Positions 57,831 to 64,000 of a stretch of 64,000 nt of DNA are shown piece after piece. Under the pieces are notes generated by a model. The model ran no database searches. It was given only the letters and a program-made list of their open reading frames with translations, and was not told the origin of the DNA. How positions within the stretch are numbered: the stretch's first letter is position 1; the number at the start of each line of letters is the position of its first letter. The translations under genes and the position numbers were made by a program. The stretch comes from Pontederia crassipes (Eukaryota; Streptophyta; Magnoliopsida; Commelinales; Pontederiaceae): positions 27,789,052 to 27,853,051 of the forward strand of contig CM060183.1 of assembly GCA_030549335.1 (NCBI GenBank). Direction: 5' to 3'.

Positions 57831-60800
57831 GACATAGCCTCTATTGAGTGGAAATTAAAAATAATATCCAATCGTGGATGATCCAATCATGATCTACGTC
57901 AGATTCATTTCACGTACAAATAATATACTTTCAGTGCATGATTATCTCTAAAAAAATTATGGTATATCTCGTTATAAGAATTTGCATTCATGTTTATAAT
58001 TTGCACGCCTAAACATCAATTTAGCACTGATTATTGTCAGTGGTTTTAAGTTCACAATGTGATCTATGAGGTATATACTTCTTTTTTTTTCTTTGGTGAT
58101 ATCAATGCATGGTAGTTTTGGATGCATCTGTTTCGCCTCTGGTCCTAAAAGTTTAATCAATAACTCCTAGTAATTAATTTATGTACACCTTCTTCGGAGT
58201 CATATGTATATAATTAATATGTTCCATATGCAGCAATCGTCCAAGACAGAAGAGGGATTACGAAGTGAACCTGTGACTGTATGAGTGCATGTTGGCTTGT
58301 GCTTATTCTCTCAATATATATTATATTTGTAATTATGAAACAATATCATTTTTTTTTCTCTTTGTTCAAAACTCTTGTACCTACGACAATTGACTTGGTA
58401 GCGAACTAATATTCGAATTAAAGGTTAATAAGCTCAAATTTGTGTCCTAAAATCAATGACCAATTCAGATGATAGCAATCACAAACGCGGAAATAAAAAA
58501 AAAATATTTATTTCCTTCGTGCATGGTACAATAGTTTAACAACCCGGTGGGTATTAATATAATGCATATGTATTTTCTCTTTCAAGAAATAAAACAGTTG
58601 GAGTTAATAAATGCACGGCATTATGACGAGAAAGTACAGCTCTAAATTATTGATGGGTCTCCAAACTTTACTGGAGCCTACGATTTATGCTTAAATAATA
58701 TGAGATATATTATCATCGAAATGATTATATATGATATGTAGTTTGGTGAGGGGCCGGTATATATATGGATCAATTAGGTTTTACCATATGGTTAGGTAAA
58801 GGAGGAGAGGAGATCAAACATATATATGATTATAAATTTTTTTTTATTTTTTTAATCCCACGGTTATGTTTGAATAACCGAGGGAAGAAGCCCCGCACAA
58901 TTAAAATGTTATCATAAAATATTATGTGTGTGTAAAAATATAATAATATGTGTATGTAAAAATTTCGAAATATAACCATAAAAGTAAAGTATTATAGAAA
59001 GAATAACAGTACTCAATCCATCACTTAAACATAGCTAGTTAGTGTACAAATGAGATATATCATCAAGTTTTAAATTTTAATTACATCCATACATATATTT
59101 GGTATGTCTAGGGTAGCTTCTCAAGGAACACGACCAAGTCTAATATGGAATTTCAACATTTTGATGCTAGTGATTATAACCATTTATCTTTAGGCATACT
59201 TTGAAATTTTACATTATTAAATGCTATTTGCGCTATGCAATTATTTTCTAAAACTATGTTCACTTTGTTATTAATTCCTTGATTCAAAATCCAATTCCAT
59301 CTTTACAATTAGATTAATTTTTTACTTTATTATTCTTAATCTCAAAATAGTTAAAGTGAGACGAATTTATATATAACACAAATAATCATTCAACCTCTTC
59401 AAAATATCATTAGTTTATTTTTCAACATTATTACTTAATTCACACTTTGTATTTGTCAACTATTTGTGTTTAATTTCGTACTTGTAACAATTAAAATCTA
59501 ATCACTACACTAAGTAAATTACTACTAGATAATTAAAATATTATTATTAACTATTCAAACTGTTAATCGTACAAAATAAAGACTTAGATTAATAATCTGA
59601 AATTCGACTAAAAGATTTGGGAAGAAAACCTCTATTTCATTTTTTATACTGATTGGAAAACAAGAACAATAATCAAGTGTATAACTACATTTGTTTAATA
59701 AGATTCGATGTATAGAGATACACTCGGTGTACACGTACAAACGCGTTTAGGATGAACGAGTCGAACAGCATGAATAATAAGGAACAAAGATATGGAGGGA
59801 TCATGTGACAACATTATTGGTAGCTGTTGCCTCGAAAGAGCAAATGGATCAACAAAATAAGATGTGCTACGTAATTAATTGCCTCGGTGTGATGGATGTT
59901 TCATATGTATATCTTGGCACGCATGTGAGGCTGCCCGGCCAACTCGACCAGGTGTGAGTCTAGCTGTTGGGTGAATCCAGTAACAGTGTTTCAACAGATG
60001 CACAAACCAAACCCAAGAACATGACGGAAAAAATTATTTGGAGCTCGGACGTCGTCCGCATGCATGCAATATTCCTTCTGTCTACACTTCCCAAACATTG
60101 TTACTTCATATATTATCAACTGTTCCAAGTAGTACTGTCCATGCATGATGAGGAGCTGATGAAATAGCACATTGCAATTTTGAATTACAAGATCGATCGA
60201 GTTGCATGGTCTTAAAAAAACGTAGGAAAGATTACGATAATCTCATATATAACATTTCAAGCATATTCTTCTTTTGATATAAAAGATATATTTGAATGCA
60301 TATTTTCATCCTTTTAAAATTGGACAATGCAATCAGCGAGAGTTGGGGTGAAATGGATAGTAGCTCATCACCGCTTAAATAAAAATTTCAAGTTCGAACT
60401 TTTGTGGATACAAAAAAATTCTCGCTAAGAGTATCACCTGTCATAAATAGACATGCTGTCTGGGATGACATCCTGTGATCAGTGCACATAATTCTTAGCG
60501 TCAGCTGAGTTGCATGTTCGGCGTCGCTTCCTAGACACTGAGGGGTATCGCATATATGATACAATGAGTATGGCATGCATGATACAAATATGGCCATGCG
60601 TGTCAGGATTGGGGTATTTGTACGTATAACGAATTCACTATAATATTAGTGTAAACTACCATGTATATGCAAAATTGTTAATAGTTGACACTTCTTTTTC
60701 TTGGTAGGAGGCTATATATGGTGTCATGATATGATCTACTCTTACCAAGAACTGTGGAGTCTCTTAGCAGTGGATCTATATATATGTCCTCGAATAAACA

Positions 60801-62110
60801 TAATTCCTTGTACATGGTGGTGATTAATTAATCAAGCATTTGTAGTTTCCTTCAATTTTGTTTCTATGCCAAAAAATCAAATGTATCATGGGGTCTAGTG
60901 CTTCTCGAGTTTTTCTTTTATATTGATATAGACATGTCGCAGTGTACGTAGGTCATGAAGGTCTGAAAATTAATAAATGGGCCCATATTTTCTTTATTAA
61001 TTAGGAAAAGATATTAATGAATATAACATTATTTAATATTTCTTTTTTAAAAAAAAAACACGCAAGTATATATTGCAGGTACAGTGTTCTTGGCCTTAAA
61101 TGATATTTTTTAATCAAATCAATGGGAGTGTAAACCTAATTCATATGCGACAAATTGAAATGAGAAAATTGACAATTCGAGAGCCTGGAAGTCAGAATCA
61201 TAATTTTGGCACTAACTTTATGAAACGACGTATTAAATTAACCTGCACAAGTGCTACTTAATTGTTGAATTATTAATTGCTTGCCTGTCAGATCAAATTA
61301 TTGGAATACCTTTTCTCTTTTCACAATTGAAAAATACTCAATAATTCATGATGTATTGTTTCTCGTGATCTAATTCTCATTAATGCTAAAATTACGTTTC
61401 GATATTAAAATATTATAATTTTTTCTAGCTACCACCATTCTAGCTTGTCCAAATCGAAACTGTCGACAAAAAATGTTGCAAAAAATTTTAAAAACAAGTT
61501 GAACTTGAAATATTAAGAAACTGGTTGCAGAATAAAAATACTTATCATCGTCACATCGAAATAACTAATATGCAAGATAAATCATTTCATAATTAAGTTG
61601 AGTTAAATTTAAGTTTAATTTTATATTAATAGTAGCATACCCCGGAGGAGAGGTCCCAACACACAATGCTGTCACTGGACTCGACCCCCAACATTGTACT
61701 GGTAAACCCACGTATTGATAGCATGCATGCATATTTTAATCCAACACGACCTAAAAATTTGATTAGGTGTCACTTTTCTCATCCTTATTAGTATTCAATT
61801 GACCTATCAAAGACCTATAAAATATTATTAGTTCTTGGTAATATTTTTTTATTAAGAATATAAAAGTATAGATGTTGTTCTTTTTAATAGTTTAATTTTT
61901 TAGAAAAAAATTTAAACACATTAAATTTAATATGGTATGAAAGTCAGATGTCAAGAGTTCGAAGTTCCTTAAGTTTTTATTAAAAGTTAATTTTATCCTT
62001 TAGTTATTCGGTAAAAATATGGATATTGATTTTTTTAATGACTTAAGTTTTAAAAAAAAATGATTAGCACGTAAAAAAAATTAATTTGTTTTCGAGATTA
62101 AAACTGGACG
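57831..62110. other. Gene-poor spacer upstream of OVATE gene
   Basis: Long AT-rich region. A somewhat less AT-rich stretch at 59,750-60,170 holds a 66-codon frame (59,967-60,167) without recognised features. CATGCATG-type RY motifs occur near 60,060-60,145. A phrase GAAAGTCAGATGTCAAGAGT near 61,938 and a GC-richer 100-bp patch at 61,635-61,730 may be repeat fragments. No gene supported. Confidence 0.5.
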
Positions 62111-62112
62111 AC

Positions 62113-62227
62113 TATATATAAATACGCATCGGAGCTTCCTCCTCACACTCTCATCCCCCTACTCTTCTTCTCCCTTGTCTCTTTCCTTCGTCTTTCTCTC
62201 TGCTCAGACTTGGTACGAAGTGATCTG

Positions 62228-62258
<31 letters not shown>
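62113..62258 (+). promoter_or_regulatory. TATA box and GA-rich leader of OVATE gene
   Basis: TATATATAAATA at 62,113-62,124 is a strong TATA box 135 bp before the ATG. The leader ends in a GA-dinucleotide tract (about 62,228-62,258) that runs into the ATG. Confidence 0.65.
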
Positions 62259-62259
<1 letters not shown>

Positions 62260-62897
62260 TGTTTGGTGACAGGTTCTACCAGTGCTTCAGTCGTATCAAG
62301 CGCCCTTCCCATTCCACGCGCCGTGCTGCGATGATCCCACGCTCTGCCATCGCCGCCGCGTCGGCCTCCTCCTGCTCGTCCTCTGCTGTCCTCTACAAGA
62401 ACTTTAATTCCCTGTACGACCCCGTCTCCGACTCCGAGACCACTACTCTCACTCTGCCGCTGTCCTCGTCCCGTGCTGCCGGAGGCTCCTCCTTCTCCTC
62501 CTCCGGCGACGCCTGCGTCCCCGACGAGGCCCCCGTCGGCGGCAGCGGCGGCTCCTGCCCTTCGGAGCGCGACCTCTCCACCGCCATCGCGTCGCACCGT
62601 CTCCTCCTGGCGTCCCCGGGCAATTCCAACTCCATCGTCGACTCGGCCGTCGTCGCAGTCGGCGTCGGATCGGGCGTCGCCGTGCCGACGTACTCCCCGG
62701 ATCCGTACTGGGAGTTCCGGCGGTCGATGGAGGAGATGGTGGCGGCGCTGAAGCTGGACGCGCGCAAGCACAGGGCGCACCTCCACGAGCTCCTGCTCTG
62801 CTACCTCGCGCTCAACCGCAAGCAGGCGCACAAGTACATCGTCGGCGCCTTCACCGACCTCCTCCTCGGCCTCACGGCTGCCGCCGCTGATGAATGA
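62259..62897 (+). CDS. OVATE family protein (transcriptional repressor)
   Basis: Intronless gene for a 212-aa plant-specific OVATE family protein. Members act as nuclear transcriptional co-repressors, partner KNOX/BELL homeodomain proteins and TRM proteins, and influence organ shape. The start is MFGDRFYQCF after the GA-rich leader. The N-terminal two thirds are low-complexity (Ser/Ala-rich, with a basic patch around residues 14-30). The OVATE domain (DUF623) lies at about residues 146-205: DPYWEFRRSMEEMVAALKL, then LHELLLCYLALNRKQAHKYI and VGAFTDLLLGL. The protein ends seven residues later. Lack of introns and a high third-position GC are normal for the family in monocots. It cannot be assigned to a specific OFP number from sequence alone. 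Confidence 0.93.
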
Positions 62898-64000
62898 ATC
62901 GCCGGCCCAGGCGCATCATGTCATGTGGACTTCTGCGTGTTCTTCTCCTTCCTTATGTTAGCTTTGGTATATATACGTACATAAGATTGCAGAAACTTCC
63001 TGTGCAAAATGGAGTTGCCGTTCAACTTTTTACTTTTCTTTCACAAATTGCAAACATTTTGCGTGGTGTTGTGTTACTACCAGTGATCTGTATTCAGTCC
63101 ATTAATGATCCTTGGCATGCAAGCCTTGCAATGATGAGTTTGCTTGGTGCGTCTTTCACTTCGAACAAAACTACAAATCTCGAAATTACCATCTCATAAC
63201 GATTTAAACTTTTAAGTGCAAGAAAGCATACAAATGAGACAAATGTACAAGAAAGTACATATCTCAACTTCAACATCATTGTCAAATTTAATTCATACGT
63301 ATATAATATGTCGAAATAAGACAATTAGGAATCTAAATGAGAGCATATAAAGGACAACATTACAGAATCTTCAGTATTTTTGTTTTAGTTGGGATGCAAG
63401 TGTGCATGTGAAACTCGTAGCTAGCAGTCGGTGGAAGGGTTTGAAGCATTAGAAAAAGAGAGAGGGGATGGAGCTGAGCTGAGGTGAGCTGAAGGAAACA
63501 GAGATAACAATTATGGAAGGTCTAATAACTCGCACTGCAGATGGTGTAGATATGTAGGGCCCTGTGGAGCTCTGCATGATGACAGTTTGGTGGAGTACAT
63601 GTGGGCTCTCGGCTGAGTTGGTGGTGATGAGCGCAGGAAAGAGAGAGAGAGGGAGGGGGGCTGAGCTTTGGGTGGATATTGGCGCAGCCAACAAGGGGTA
63701 GAACATGTGATGCTGTTACCGAAAGCAAAACAGAAGGGTAGAAAATGCTGTGGACGGTGGTGGACGTGAAGAAAGTGGCAGAAACTGGACAGATCCATGT
63801 TGCTGCAGTACTCATACCCCACTCCAGGGACAACATGATCTGAGCGTATATACTTCTGTCAAGGAATGAATTATAGCGTCTTCGTAGCAGTCAATAGGTG
63901 CTTTCTCTTTTCTTTTCTTTTCTTTTCTATTTTTTTTTTTGGCTTGTTTTTGTTCTTTGCTCTTTTTACGAGCGGAAGAACAGAGGGCCAATAGTGCGAG
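62898..64000. other. Downstream region of OVATE gene
   Basis: About 300 bp of likely 3' untranslated DNA, then spacer. DNA at 63,420-63,840 is GA/GC-richer with GCTGAGCTGAGGTGAGCTGA repeats and overlapping minus-strand frames that are Pro/Ser/His-rich; this could be a leader or non-coding transcript but no domain is seen. A TTTTC pentamer repeat lies at about 63,903-63,930. Confidence 0.45.

Noticed and set aside
59967-60167. 66-codon frame upstream of the OVATE gene
   Set aside because: No homology recognised and no supporting gene structure.
62151-62831. 226-codon minus-strand frame over the OVATE gene
   Set aside because: It is the shadow of a GC-rich coding sequence; the sense frame has a clear OVATE domain.
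63676-63700. Possible miR171-type site or precursor (GATATTGGCGCAGCCAAC)
   Set aside because: Only the first 11 bases match the miR171 target pattern and no complementary arm for a precursor hairpin is present nearby.
1-64000. CRISPR arrays, operons, bacterial integration features
   Set aside because: The window is plant nuclear DNA with spliced genes; none of these occurs.

Overview
The window looks like nuclear DNA of a flowering plant, most likely a monocot. Intergenic DNA is very AT-rich and full of transposon relics. Genes have GT-AG introns, and several compact coding exons are GC-rich at third positions (the SMP and OVATE genes), as in commelinid monocots such as the Zingiberales. The species cannot be fixed from the sequence alone.

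Layout. 0-5 kb: a 44-codon minus-strand reading frame of unknown origin, a small hAT-like MITE, a long-TIR element with a GC-rich tandem-repeat core, and a second AT-rich inverted-repeat element. 5.5-11 kb: a six-coding-exon minus-strand gene for a nuclear Oberon-like PHD-type zinc-finger protein. I rebuilt it exon by exon and all splice phases agree (545 aa). 11.9-13.0 kb: another GC-rich island with related arms. 14.5-33 kb: a retrotransposon graveyard. A Ty1/copia Sirevirus-like element (18,878-26,955, LTRs of about 1 kb, near-perfect 5-bp target duplication) sits inside an older minus-strand Ty3/gypsy Athila/Tat-like relic. A further plus-strand gypsy LTR and leader follows at 30.9-33 kb. 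35.0-35.7 kb: a complete three-exon TSR2 gene (pre-rRNA processing), minus strand. 36.2-36.6 kb: the 3' end of a LINE.

37.3-49.3 kb holds a cluster of three plus-strand LEA genes of the seed maturation protein (SMP) family. Two have the full three-SMP-domain, three-exon layout (281 and 297 aa). The first is a short paralogue of 161 aa lacking the first SMP domain. ABRE-like, ACGCGTGG and RY motifs lie in their promoters, which fits abscisic-acid and seed-maturation control of desiccation proteins.

51.6-56.6 kb is a nested set: a minus-strand L1-type LINE interrupted by a Mutator-like MITE (52,515-53,210) and by a non-autonomous CACTA element (55,138-56,593, 3-bp TCT duplication). 57-62 kb is AT-rich spacer with a second CACTA-end fragment. 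62.26-62.90 kb is an intronless OVATE family protein gene (212 aa), with a TATA box and a GA-rich leader. The last kilobase holds no gene I can support.

No clearly new biological system is visible. The most interesting points are the exon-loss SMP paralogue, an open in-frame extension upstream of the second SMP gene, the recurring long-TIR elements with GC-rich tandem cores, the nested LINE/MITE/CACTA stack, and several compact hairpins and tandem duplications.
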